64,000 nucleotides of DNA from Tetragonia tetragonoides (GCA_038025085.1 CM076140.1:21883501-21947500); one strand, 5' to 3'. Positions 28,781 to 39,483 are shown, counted from the first letter of the stretch. Program-made: numbers and translations. The notes: generated by a model from the letters alone, not told the origin.

Positions 28781-29865
28781 TAACCTTGTTGGAAGAGTTT
28801 TCCGAATTGGGTTTCTTCTTGTAGTTCGAGTTATAAGTGCCTTTGTTTAAGAAATCCTTGCTTTTCTCCTTTTTAAGTGCTTGATCGTCCTCTATGAGCA
28901 ATCCCACACTATTGAGTTGTGTGTATGAAGTAATTGCTTGATATTTGAGAGGATTCAAGTAAGAAGGTTGTAAGTTCTTGATGAGTTTCCGAATTTGCTC
29001 TTCCTCGGATGGACGGTCGAGCATTTTTGCCACTTTAGTTCTCCATTTCTTAACAAAGTCAGTGAAGCTTTTATTTTCACCTTGCTTTATTGCTTCCAAC
29101 TCTCTCATAGTGGTTGGTTGGATGACATTGTTGGCATATCTAGTTAGGAATAAGTTAGACACTTTGTTCCATTCTTGAATCTGATTGGGCTCAAGCTTGA
29201 AGAACCATGCCCTAGCAGTGGGGTCCAAGGTTTGTGAGAAAAAGGTGAATATAGAGGTCAGGATCCACTCCTCTTAAGCCCATTGCGGTAGTGAAAGCCC
29301 TTATGTGATCCTTTGTATTGTCGGTCCCTTTGAAGGTGGGGACTCCAGGCATAGAGAACTTTTGTGGGAGCTTCCCCTTGATGTGAGAGGAATTTCCTTC
29401 ACCATTGATCATGCAGTCACTTATGATCTTGTTTTGAGTTAGAGCCAACTCAAGGTTCTTAATTTGAGCACTTAGCTCTTCTACTTTGTCATCTCGAGGT
29501 GGAGGATCATCTTGGTTGAAAGGGTCAGTTTCCTTAACCTTGCTCTCTATCCATGTCACACGGTTTCCCATGGTTTCCAACATTTTCATCATTTCAGCCA
29601 ACATCTCATCAGTAGTCTTAGGTGGTGGAAGCGGCATGTCATCTTCGGCCAGTTTGATCGACTTAGAACAAGGTGGTCGATATGGAGGGGGAGTAACAAA
29701 TACTGCGTCACACGTAGCTTTGCTCGGAGGGGGAGATTCCAATACGAGCTTCCTAACTAGACGTTGATTACTATGATCGCGTTCCCAAATTTTCGGACTG
29801 ACTATTTTCTTTCCAATCCTGGACAGCGGATAAGACTTAGAAAAGGAAAGACTAACAAGTTCCAA
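28716..29865 (-). pseudogene. C gag N-terminal and core region, one frameshift
   Basis: 29865-29212 starts MELVSLSFSKSYPLS. It has a coiled region (MLAEMMKMLETMGNRVTWIE), the block QKFSMPGVPTFKGTDNTKDH, then ends prematurely as HLFLTNLGPHC. A one-base gain in a T run (29239-29243, A's on the plus strand) causes this. 29228-28716 continues the core in the next frame (WFFKLEPNQIQEWNKVSNLF, RKLIKNLQPSYLNPLKYQAI). A2 has the identical shift; A1 does not. Confidence 0.88.
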
Positions 29866-29990
29866 AAAAGAGAAGTTTTAAAATAAAGATGGGAAATTCC
29901 TATCTAGAATATTCTATCGACATAGTTACCCTTGGGGACTAAGTAATGGGTTTAGGTCAAAAGATCTCGACACAGGAAAAGAAAGATGAA

Positions 29991-30241
29991 GGATATTATA
30001 CTCTTGACTAAAAGGAGAGGGAAGAGATATTATCTCGAATCAATATGGGATAAAGCAAAAGATATTATACTCTTGACTAAAAGGAGAGGGGAGAGATATT
30101 ATCTCGACTCAATATGGGATAAAGCAAAAGATATTATACTCTTGACTAAAAGGAGAGGGGAGAGATATTATCTCGACTCAATATGGGATAAAGCAAAACA
30201 TATTATACTCTTGCTAAAAGGAGAGGGGAGAGATATTATCG
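29991..30241 (-). repeat. Tandem repeat array, 69-bp unit, C leader
   Basis: About 3.5 units of the same 69-bp repeat as in A2. The last unit lost one base (CTTGCTAAAAG). Confidence 0.9.
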
Positions 30242-30973
30242 AGATCTTTTGGCCTAGACTCACTACCTAAATAAAAGGAAAGAATAAAGCATTCAAATCT
30301 TTCCTAAGGTAATGAGCATCATATAGAACATTCAGGGATATCGTTTCCTAAAAATAAAGATTCTAGACTCAATCTTAAGACAAAATCTAGACTCAAAAAA
30401 GGAAAAGATCCTAATTGGGGTCTAACCTAATATTCTATGACGACCAAAACGACTACGCAAAGATTGCGTTCACATATGGGCAAACAGCACAACAACGCTA
30501 ATGACATGATTATGGAAATCTAGCATGGACATGGGACTGAGTTTCAACCTAAAACATTGGTTCTAGTTCATGCAATGGGGTAGGCTTAAGGGTTTTTGTC
30601 AAAAGGTACTCATGATAATGAATGTACTACAATCCGCTGGATGCGCGACAATGTGAGGCATTCTAGTTATCCTACTCGTCAAATGGACGAATGCGTAGGA
30701 AGGTACATGAGGTGGGGGGATCCATGTTTCTTGGCAAAGAAGAATCGAGTGGATTCTCACCAAGGCACTTCACCACAATCCATTGGCTAAAAACTAGTTT
30801 AAACTTGTAAAAACCAAGCTCGGAAGTCGCGCAAGCGCATGCACATGAATGCAATGAATGCAAATTAATAGATGAATCACAAGTCACAAAATAATAAAAA
30901 GAACACTCAAGGTAATGAACCAAGCAAAAATAATGATAATGAATCGATTTTCAAGTTACACCCTCTTAATCAT
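30242..30973 (-). other. C leader with conserved block, no sense gene
   Basis: 30525-30795 is the block shared with A1 and A2, again open for 64 codons on the plus strand (30596-30790). Otherwise non-coding. Confidence 0.5.
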
Positions 30974-30992
30974 GTCCCCAGTGAAGTCGCCA
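30974..30992 (-). other. Primer binding site of element C
   Basis: The minus strand reads TGGCGACTTCACTGGGGAC one base from the 5' LTR, the same as A2. Confidence 0.75.
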
Positions 30993-30993
30993 C

Positions 30994-32542
30994 TATAGGC
31001 TAACGTATTTTTCTCCCCTTTTTCGCCCCCTTTTTCCTTCGGGTTTCCGAGCAGGCTGGGAGAGTGTGGTCGTTCGGGTTTTCGTGAACCCTTGAGTGTG
31101 AATGCACATTAAGATTTTCATTTTGCACTAAGGACATGATTAAGATTGTCGGAAGTCGCCACCAAATTTAAGGTAATTTGGAAACCTTGGAATCAAGTCG
31201 ATAGTCTAGAAAGACATCAACTCAATTCCTGTGCACCCCAATCCCTATTGGGGAAATTGACTTCATAAATGAGTTCGGGGGCGTGAGTACGAGCTAGGAA
31301 GGTGTTAGGCACCCAACTTGCCCGTTGACAACAACGGTCTTTACTAATCGATTCAATATAATTATTAATGTTGCGGTTCCAAACAAGGTTCAATTTGTCC
31401 AAATTCCTAGTTTTAACTAATGGGTTGAACAAACATTATTATTGTGACCACTTTCAACAATTTAACAAATTACATGCTTTTATTGCTAAAAAACGATAAA
31501 TATGCTAAAACCTGCAAGTTAGAAGACAAAACAATAATTCATCCACCAATCCACAAGCAAGGCATAATTTAATCATAAGAAGCAATAAAAAATAAAATTA
31601 AGACACAATTCATTCATCCATTAATTAGGCTTAATACAACCCCTTTTGCACAAAACACGCCATGCATGTACATATCATATAAACCAAAATCGTTAGTAAT
31701 AACAAGCTTGTTAGTCTTATTGGGCTAACCCTCAGGTTGGATTACCTGGATGCTCACAATGAACTTATTGGGCTATAATGCTTGAATTCATGCTCTTGAT
31801 GAAGAGTGAAGGTTTATTTTGTGGTGTTAGGACTAACCTAAAGAAGGAGTAGGATCAGAATTTCTGTTTTAATATGAGAGAGAGAGAGAGAGAGAAACTG
31901 CCAAACTAAATACCACCCTTTCAGAGAGAATGTCCAACCTCTCAAATTCCCAACCTCTACAACTGAACCCTAAGGTTTGTTTGTATAGAAGGGGGGGAGC
32001 TGCCAGGGTTTGGCACGGAAATCGAGATGGGCCTCGAATTCGCCGTCTGCGAGAAAAGGTCCAGGCGGCCATACAACTAGGCCAAGCGGCTGAGCCGGCA
32101 GGACAAGCGGTCAAGCCGCTTGGCAAGCGGCACAGACGCTTGTCCTAGTGGCCACCGCTTGAGCTCAAGCGTCGCCGCTTGGACCTGGAGCGGCATGCCT
32201 GTATAGGCGCCTGACTACTTTTCTAAGCGAGGGAGGCTTTTCCGATGGGGTCCACGCGGGATTGACTGAGCTCCCTTGTTTGACCAAGGGTTGACTTATG
32301 GGTTTGGGTTCCCTTTCGGGCCCTTAGGTTCAAAGAGGCCTATCTCTCAGTTTTGGACTCCAATTGAATTGAGTCCAACTGGTTTGGATCACCTGTACAA
32401 AAAGCTTCCACTGGTTAATTCAAATGAACTGGGCTAATCATCAGAGCAATTATTCTCTCAACCCAAGTTCGAGCAAAATCCAATCCTTTCATCATCGGGT
32501 TTTTACGGGGAGTTATTATATACACAATTTTTGGTGTCTACA
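30994..32542 (-). repeat. 5' LTR of element C, 1549 bp
   Basis: It ends GGTGTCTACA at 32542 on the plus strand. The other end reads TATAGGC where the shared LTR has TGTAGGC, a decayed terminus. A (GA)n run is at about 31876-31895 and a palindrome array at 32055-32180. The right flank is not a polypurine tract, so this is the outer edge of the tandem. Confidence 0.85.
32055..32212 (-). promoter_or_regulatory. GC palindrome array and AGGCGCCT motif, C 5' LTR
   Basis: AGCGGTCAAGCCGCT and several AAGCGG/CCGCTT half sites, with AGGCGCCTATACA (minus strand) at the upstream edge. A TATA-like TCTATACAAA lies about 70 bp downstream (near 31983). Order and spacing match the P2 upstream region. Confidence 0.6.
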
Positions 32543-32987
32543 CTAAGTCTAGGTTGTTAATCCGGTTTTGCATGGGAATTATGTCTTTAAATTATTAAGC
32601 AAACTTGAGTTAGTAGAGGCCGTCATAATATGGGCGAGTTGGGTGCCTCACACTCTCCCACCACGTACCTTCGCCCCCGAACCTATTATTCTTGGGTACT
32701 CATATGTTCTATATGAGCAGGAGTCTTTCTAAAAACATGATCAGTTCACTTATCGCGCTATTGGGTTGTCCCTTTGGATTTTCCCTTCTGTTTGTCCCTT
32801 CGATAAAACGCCGATAGAAGATTTGTGACCTATTTCATGGTTTTTATTCTATTCCAATCTTTACAAAATCTTTTCTAACTCGATGGTCCCTTGAACTTAT
32901 CTAAACCCCCAACTTACAAATTTTCAATAAGAACATACTCCGTGGAAACCAATATAAAAGATTGGACGAAAATCCCGGGTCCTTACA
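32543..32987 (+). mobile_element. LTR fragment of older element X, opposite orientation
   Basis: The right end reads CCTTACA, so on the minus strand the LTR starts TGTAAGG. Inside, the minus strand carries GGTTCGGGGGCGAAGGTACG and GAGGCACCCAACTCGCCC, matching LTR blocks of A1, A2 and C but in the reverse sense. X is thus a related element lying plus-strand, cut by C on the left. Its right edge falls inside the LINE-1 reverse transcriptase, so X inserted into LINE-1. Confidence 0.6.
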
Positions 32988-32999
32988 CAATCTCCTCTT

Positions 33000-35268
33000 T
33001 TAACTTTCACTAACCCTTGCAACATAGATAATTTGACTTCTCCTTGTTTGCTTGCAGTCCTGTGACATAAGAGAAGTATGAAAGACTTTCCATTGGTTCA
33101 ACAATGGATTTATCATCAGCTTTACAAAAAGCCATTAAATGATCTGCAAAGCACAGATGATTTAATGAAATGCTTTTACACATAGGGTGCCAGCTGAATG
33201 CCTTGTCCATGCTAGCTAGCTTCAATGTTCTTGACAAGAACTCCATCACAAGGACAAAAATAAGGGGAGAGACATGGTCCCCTTGTCTAATACCACGTTT
33301 AGCTTCAAAATAGCCATGATTAACCCCATTAATTGATACTGAAACTTGCTGACTGCACACATGCCATAACACAGACACTAAACTTCTTAGTGAAACCATA
33401 ACCAATGAGCATTTCCTGGATGAAATCCCAATGTATAGTGTCATACGCCTTCTTGAGGTCAATCTTCATTATGCATCTAGGACATATATATTTCCTCCTA
33501 TAATGCTTAATAAGATGCTGACATATCATTATGTTGTGTACAATTCATCTTTGCCTTTTATAACACTTTATAAGCGTTATGTTTCAAGTGTTATAAAAGG
33601 CAAACTTTGTTGTAGTGAAAGGCACCTTGGTTCATAGAAATCAAATCAGGGAGGATCTTTGCTAGTCTGTTGCACAGAATCTTCGAAATGCACTTGTATA
33701 CAGTGTTGCAACAAGCTATTGGCCTAAAATATGAAGCTTGCTCAGGGTTTTAAATCTTAGGCACAAGACACAGGTTAGTCGCATTAACCTGTTTAAGCAT
33801 CTTGGCAGAAGAAAAGAAATCCAAAACTGCCTTTGTAACATCACATCCCACAATACCCCATGCCTCCTTGAAAAATCCAGAGTCAAAGCCATCTGGGCAT
33901 GGACTTTTGTTGATGTCAATTGAAAACATTGCTTGCTTTACTTCAGTGGTTGTGACAGGAGCTATAAGCTCCATTTGCTGGTGTATATCCAGCCTGTGTC
34001 CTGCAGAGAAAATACAATTCTGCTCTTCTCTGACACTCCCAACATACCCTTGTAAAAAGAAGAGAGCTCCTCCATAACTTGGGTTTGATCATGCAACATG
34101 TCACCCTCACTATTTTTAAGAGAATAAACCCTACTTTTCTGTTTTTTCTGCTTCAAAATTACATGGAAATATTGAGTATTTTCATCCCCCAATTCTATCC
34201 TATTTATTTTACTTTTTTGCTGTAAAACGGACTATGCTGCAGTGTTGGCTTGCCAATATGCTTGTCTAACCTCCCTTTCTTGCTGCTGTAATTTCTCATC
34301 AAGAGGATTATTATTAGCTTCAATCGGGGCAACAAGAATTTTGTCTCTAGCCTGATTAGCTGGAACAACAACATCAGAAAATTCAGCTTTGTTTAAAGCT
34401 CTCAACACCCCTCTTACATTCTTCAGTTTCCGACACAGCTTGAACATCTTAGTGCCATGTACTTTAGTATTCCAGGCTTGTTGTACCAAAGTGATAAAAT
34501 ACCTGTGTCTGCACCACATATTAAAGAATCTAAAAGGGTTTTTACCTCTAGGAACATGCTGACTAAGACAAATGCTCAAAGGGGAGTGATCTGAAACCCC
34601 TTCAGGTAAAAACTCAACTGTACACTGATCAAAAGATTGAAGCCAAAAACTGTTTGCAAATGCCCAATCTATCTTTGAGTAGACCCTACCTCCCTTCTCA
34701 TGCATGTTATTCCATGTATACTTACAACCCAACCAACCAAGTTCAGCAAGAAAACAGTCCTGCATACATTGTTTAAAATCCTGTATTTCAGTAAGTGTAA
34801 CAGGTAATCCCCCTTGTCTATCCTCTGTACGAAGGACATTATTAAAATCCCCTGCCACAATCCATGGGGACTGGCAATTAGCAGCATAGGAGGTCATATC
34901 CTTCCACAACTCTTGTCTCTCATCTTTCTCATTGAGGCCATACACAATACCAACTTCAAACTCTTTTTTGTCTAGCAAGTGACAAACATTACAAATAACC
35001 AACTGAGCAGAGGAGAAAACTATATTAACACTAAACACATGTGGCAACCAATTTTCCATATCTTCCCCAAATAGTGACTATCCAGATTAATGAAAGACTC
35101 CGACCCTTGTAAGACACTATTTTTGTACTTTTCAAAATTATTGGCTCTGATTTTAGTTTCTAGCAAAGCCACAAAACCATATTTATTACTATTGCAAAAA
35201 AGAGTTACCTCCCTTTGCTTATTAGGGACATTTAGTCCTCTGCCATTCCAGATGAGGATCCTATCCAT
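33000..35268 (-). pseudogene. LINE-1 ORF2: endonuclease and reverse transcriptase, decayed
   Basis: It starts at 35268 (MDRILIWNGRGLNVPNKQRE), with the ATG overlapping the ORF1 stop. The AP-type endonuclease continues after a frameshift (35059-34232: WIVAGDFNNVL, KYTWNNMHEKGGRVYSKIDW, GVSDHSPLSI). RT pieces follow at 34192-33962, 33974-33750, 33529-33329 and 33462-33010 (KIDLKKAYDTIHWDF, GIRQGDHVSPLIFVLVMEFL). The catalytic FADD box reads FADH, so RT was dead independently of the frameshifts. A 51-bp hairpin element interrupts it at 33554. Confidence 0.88.
33554..33604. mobile_element. Tiny hairpin insertion (MITE-like), TSD CTTTG
   Basis: TTTGCCTTTTATAACACTT (33550-33568) and its exact reverse complement (33586-33604) form 19-bp perfect arms around a 17-base loop. 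CTTTG occurs on both sides (33549-33553 and 33605-33609). LINE-3 lacks these bases at the homologous place, so this is an insertion. Confidence 0.6.
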
Positions 35269-36700
35269 GTCCATCTGACATGATAGGGCTTTGATCTTCT
35301 TTGGCCACCTCCTCCACATGCTGAACCTCCTGCATTTCCAGAATAATTTCAGGAATCTCCTGTACTTCTTGCACAGCTTGCTCTTCCTGCAACCCTTCAA
35401 ATTGATTGGAAATGAAAGTAGGTTCCACAGTCCCTCTCACATGTTGTTGTTGTGTCTGAGTTTGTCGGTAGCCACCTCTATTCTCTCTTCCCATTCTTCC
35501 CCTCACTCCATTGCCCATTCTGCCTCTGCCCCTTTGAGCAACTTCCCACTGTTGTGTTCTCTGCTCATTCTGAATTTGTCTTGGTATCACTGGCTGGACA
35601 ATTGGCGCCTGCACTGGTTGTTTATTCTGTGTAGCTTGTTGGTCTGGTACTCTTGCCTTTTTCCTACAATCTGCTTCTAGATGCCCATACTTCTTGCAGT
35701 GTTCACAGATGGTAGGCTTCCAGTCATACTCTACCTCTTGCTCCACAACTATACCCTTCTCATCTTTAAAATGGACTTTGTCTGGAAAATTACTCCCTAT
35801 CTCCACTTCAACCATCACCCTAGCAAAATGAACTCCCGCTTTTAATTCTGTATTTTTATCTTCCGTCATACGCCTCCCTAGCAAACTAGCAATTTTGCTA
35901 AGTCCCCTGGCATTCCAGTATTTCACATTCAATCCAGGGAGTTTAACCCAAATTGGGACTGAAGTAAGCTCCTTCCTTGCATAATCAACATTCTCACACC
36001 AAGGTCCGACTATCAAAGGTTTATTATCAAAGTGGAACACCCCTTCTTGAAACATAGCATCTCGTTTTTCTAGTGAATCAAAACGCACCAAAACAAGCCC
36101 ATTTTGCATCATAGCTATTTTATTCATCCCCTTATTCACCCAGATTCTACACAAAAGACCACTAAAAACACTGATTGGTGGTTTAGCCCCTAAAACATAG
36201 CATACCACAGCTTGATTCCAATAGCTAATTTCAGATTGAATATCTAACATATTGATTTCACCCACTGGCTTACCATCATGCATTGTAGGTTCAACAAATT
36301 CCAATCTAAACCCAGCATTTCTCAATTTTGAAATATCAAATTTACCCCAAGCTGAGGGATTACCTGTTACATTCGATTGACGGGTCTCATATTCCTCCAT
36401 TGCAGCAACCTAATCCCCCCAAGAGAAATGGGTTCGAGCTTTGCTTTGCAATTTTGATTGCCAGGAGTTGATTTTCTCACGTGCTAGCTTCAATTGTTGC
36501 ACCGTCCCTTGTTGAACATCCGGAGTTAGGATATCCGGTGCTTCAAGCTCACTAGTCAAGTTTCTCACCACCCTATCCAGATTTGGTCGCTCATTGCTTT
36601 GTGGTCCTCGGTTCGCCATTCCCGGCGGACTTAGAGGTTTCATAGTCACGCCACCACCTTGTCTTCCAGCTCCTTGCTTTGCATTTTCTTTTCTCGCCAT
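35261..36700 (-). pseudogene. LINE-1 ORF1: DUF4283 and zinc-knuckle RNA-binding protein
   Basis: A single frame from 36700 (MARKENAKQGAGRQ) to 35261, with one TAG (36410-36412) between a basic N-terminus and the rest. DUF4283 covers about residues 120-270 (YWNQAVVCYVLGAKPPISVF, GLVLVRFDSLEKRDAM, KPLIVGPW, VPIWVKLPGLNVKYW). The knuckle CEHCKKYGHLEADC lies near residue 340. A Gln/Gly/Arg-rich tail follows. The protein should bind LINE RNA. The C-terminal Gly-His-Gly codons overlap the ORF2 start. Confidence 0.88.
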
Positions 36701-36785
36701 TAACTCAGTGCAGGTTGATACTTGCGCTGGGGGAGAGAGGAGAGAGCATTGCTAGAGAGAGAGAGAGTTTTTTCCGGTATCGCGA

Positions 36786-37139
36786 TGCCAATGTTGCTTT
36801 CACAACTTTAACCGGGGAAAATATCGTAAAAAAACTGCTCTGTTGTTTTGATTTGTTTCAATTCAAGTAGCCACATGTGATGTGAGCTACAAAGGCTGAT
36901 GCTCCGATTAGTTCAAGAATTAAGAATGAATAAAAGAATGGATTTGTTCTCTAAAACAAAAGCGCACATATTATAGGAACAAATTCGACAGTGTGCTTGT
37001 GACAGTCGCGTAAAGTTATTATATACTATTAGTTGGGCCTATAACCACCTAACCATTTAAACTTCTAGTTAAGCTGGTTCCAATCTATGGTATCAAGAGA
37101 CAGATGATCAAGATATCTTGTGGTCGATTCCCGATGAGT
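36786..37139. other. No gene; possible decayed LTR end
   Basis: No ORF. TGGTATCAAGAG at 37089-37100 resembles the initiator-tRNA primer site, and the preceding sequence has the look of an LTR tail, but no partner LTR was found. I leave it unassigned. Confidence 0.3.
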
Positions 37140-37530
37140 GAAGACGCCCTTCGTCCAATAATAATTAATTACAAAAATTTGTGTGGACTTAGTCCATGGT
37201 AAACAAATACTTTACATGTAGTTACCCCTTTAATAGTGGACTCACCCCATATTTCACGTGGAGCCACTCCTGTAATAGTGGAGTCACCCCCGACTTCATT
37301 TGTTGCCACCCCTCAAATTTATACTTCGCGCTACCCCTCTAATAGTGGAGCCACCCCTTACTTCACCTGGAACCAACCCTCAAATTTATACTTGACGTCA
37401 CCCCTCTAATAGTGGAGTCACCCCATATTTCACCTGGAACCATCCCTCTAATAATGAAGCCACCCACTACTTAATTCACCTGGATCCACCCCTCAAATTT
37501 ACTTGGTTCACGGTAAACTAAGTTCACACA
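37140..37530. repeat. GAGCCACCCC minisatellite block, copy 1
   Basis: Irregular repeats of (A/T)GTGGAG(C/T)CACCCC, TTCACCTGGA(A/G)CCA and CCCTCAAATTTATACTT. They are introduced by ACAAAAATTTGTGTGGACTTA and TCCATGGTAAAC. A second copy with the same introduction is at 44655-44870. The family is not recognised. Confidence 0.65.
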
Positions 37531-37589
37531 AGACATGCTGATAATTAATAGTTGAGCATCCTAAGCACTTGATATGGCAACCCTTCTGT

Positions 37590-38207
37590 TAGAGGTGGCA
37601 ATCGGGCGGATCGGGTCAGGTTTGGGTCGGGTCATTTCGATTTCGGGTCATTACGGGTTCGGGTCATATCGGGTCAGAAGAGTGATCGGGTCGGATTGGG
37701 TCGAGTCGAATTGATTCGGGTTTATGCTGATGTCGGGTTACGGGTCAACTCGGGTCGGGTTAGTTCGGATTTCGGTTAACTCAGACTCGGGTTAGTTCGA
37801 TTTTCGGGTCATATCATGTCAAATATAATTCTTGTTTCAGAGTATACAAAGTTGAAAATAATATGAAAAACTCAATTTTATATGAAAAATTTCAATAATA
37901 AGGCATACATGAATGTTTAGTTAGTGATCTTTCAATTATTTTGAATATTATGTTATTACGATTCGGATATATTCGGGTTTCGAGTAGAGTCGATTCGGGT
38001 TTATTTCGGATTCGGATAACTTCGAGTCGGGTGTTACCAATTTTGGGTCATTTCGGAGAACGGGTGTTGTCGGGTGTCGGGTTGAACCAGGTCAGATCGG
38101 GTCGGTTTCGGATAATGATAATTGATACATTTGTAGGTGTCGGAGGGGTCTAATATCAGACGGATCGAATCGGTTATCTCAGATTGGGTCGGGTTTTACC
38201 AGCTCTA
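37590..38207. mobile_element. hAT-type non-autonomous element (MITE), 618 bp
   Basis: The termini TAGAGGTGGCAATCGGG and (inverted) TAGAGCTGGTAAAACCC are typical of plant hAT elements. Flanks CCTTCTGT (37582-37589) and CCTTCTAT (38208-38215) are an 8-bp target duplication with one change. Both ends are dense in CGGGTC words. No transposase ORF. Confidence 0.82.
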
Positions 38208-38215
38208 CCTTCTAT

Positions 38216-38599
38216 ATCATTTACACTTCAAGCGCAATAAACTTCCAACTTTCTGGTTTAGGAAAAGTAATGAGTAGATATATTTATATGCCGAGAAAAT
38301 GAAAAAAAATAAAAAAAGTTTGAAATGGTTGCCCTTTAACTAACAAAGTGCTAGCTAGATGTAGACGTATACTATAAACTCCATAGATTAAAAACCACTC
38401 CCACTCCTTCGTATCATAGCATGGATCGGAGTAAATCGTATCTATTCTATTCGAAAAATTGCAAAGTATTGGAGTTGCAATTAAAATAATACATAGGCAT
38501 TTTAATGCACATAATTATAATCCTCAAAAGACTAAGAGTGAGTAAAATCACTATAACAAAATTTGGCACCTATAACATTAACCATTTGACTACTAGTGA
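38216..38599. other. No gene seen
   Basis: AT-rich, no ORF or repeat recognised. It could include the 3' untranslated region of the minus-strand gene to its right. Confidence 0.4.
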
Positions 38600-38947
38600 T
38601 TAAGGAGCAGCAAAGGCATCATCAAGCCATCTTTGAGGTGGATCAACACCGATCACCTTACCACGAGAATTAGCTGTAGCTGTAGTCGTAGAAAAAGGGG
38701 AACTAAACATAGCCTGAACCGCGCTTCGGACGTTGTTCATCCTTCTCCTGTGCCTTATACGCCTAAGTATCACATCCTTGCTAACTTTCTCCGAAGGGTG
38801 CGACGCCATTTTCAAGCAAAGATGGCTAGTGACATTGTTGGATGCATCGATTGGAGCTTCCTCATGATTATCGTTGTCATCTTCAATTTCGACTTCGATG
38901 GATATAACTTGCTGCTTCTTCTTTGTGTTCTTGCTCTTGTTCATCAT
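38600..38947 (-). CDS. Small basic plant protein, candidate host gene, function unknown
   Basis: The ATG at 38947 (MMNKSKNTKKKQQ) is preferred over the upstream one at 39007, because the 20 extra residues look like untranslated leader. The 115-residue product has a Lys-rich start, an acidic stretch (EVEIEDDNDNHEE), a basic helix (VILRRIRHRRRMNNVRSAVQ), a Ser/Thr linker and a C-terminal PPQRWLDDAFAAP. No signal peptide or membrane segment. It is unlike any mobile-element protein here, and its motif density suggests a real short plant protein. I do not recognise the family. Adjacent to LINE-2 on the right and a MITE on the left. Confidence 0.5.
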   Translation of the reverse strand: MMNKSKNTKKKQQVISIEVEIEDDNDNHEEAPIDASNNVTSHLCLKMASHPSEKVSKDVILRRIRHRRRMNNVRSAVQAMFSSPFSTTTATANSRGKVIGVDPPQRWLDDAFAAP

Positions 38948-39483
38948 TTTGGAAGAAAAGATTGGTACTGAGTTTGTGAATGAGAGTAGAAAGTGTAAGT
39001 AGCACATGAGGGAGGGGGGGGGCGGAAGGGGGCTTAAATCGAGGTAAACATGTGTTTTTGTTTATTAATATCTTAGTTACAACAGGACTTGGTCGGTGTG
39101 GTTTGATTCCGTTTGTTGCTCCTTTATCCGCCAATTGGTTCTTTGAAAACAGCAACAGCATAAGTAAGAAATTAAAAGTGGTTTTGTTACTTCCATTCCT
39201 TATCCTCTTTTCCTTCCGAGTCCCAAGTTTGATGTACATGAATTTGTGTAATTCTTATTGCCTAGATTTTGAATCCATGTAATTGTATAAATCCTTGATA
39301 CGTTGTACAAAATAAAGCTACTATGAGTAAAAAAATCAAAATAACTAAAGCATAATTTCATTAGGTCCTGCTTAGACCCTGGGTGTCTAGACAATGATTT
39401 GTCGAACTGTTTTTTATTTTTTGTACAAATGATTTGTGGAACTATACTAAGCCCTTGTTGATATTGTGTTGATGGGGTCTATG
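38948..39483. other. No gene; presumed upstream region of the small gene
   Basis: It contains a G-rich run (39010-39031) and AT-rich sequence. No other ORF with a domain. Confidence 0.4.

Larger units (their letters stand above)
15557..32542 (-). mobile_element. Element C: about 17-kb Tat/Ogre-type retrotransposon with two antisense genes
   Basis: Minus strand. The 5' LTR is 32542-30994, then the primer site, a leader with 69-bp repeats, gag, protease, linker, RT, gypsy RNase H, a second (plant archaeal-type) RNase H, an integrase remnant, a 6.8-kb 3' region, polypurine tract and 3' LTR (17080-15557). The dual RNase H, primer site, large size and RT motifs place it in the Tat lineage. The 3' region holds two plus-strand, intron-containing genes, P1 and P2. 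Extra ORFs, sometimes antisense, have been reported in Tat-lineage elements. Gag-pol has several frameshifts and the integrase core is deleted, so it is no longer autonomous. Confidence 0.85.
32988..36785 (-). mobile_element. LINE-1: plant L1-type LINE, 3' part removed by X
   Basis: The 5' end is about 36785, where the start (…ATCGCGA) matches the TSD-defined start of LINE-3 (…TTCGCGA at 61781). It contains ORF1 and a decayed ORF2 with endonuclease and most of RT. It ends inside RT at 32988, where the LTR of X begins, so the loss is not the usual 5' truncation of LINEs. Confidence 0.88.

Noticed and set aside
29486..29767. Plus-strand 93-codon and 82-codon frames across the C gag
   Set aside because: Antisense shadows of gag with no homologue in the A2 copy, where the region is deleted.
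37089..37130. tRNA-like or SINE-like signal (TGGTATCAAGAG followed by GGTCGATTCCC)
   Set aside because: No cloverleaf stems can be paired. Spacing does not fit A and B boxes well, and no SINE tail or target duplication is found.
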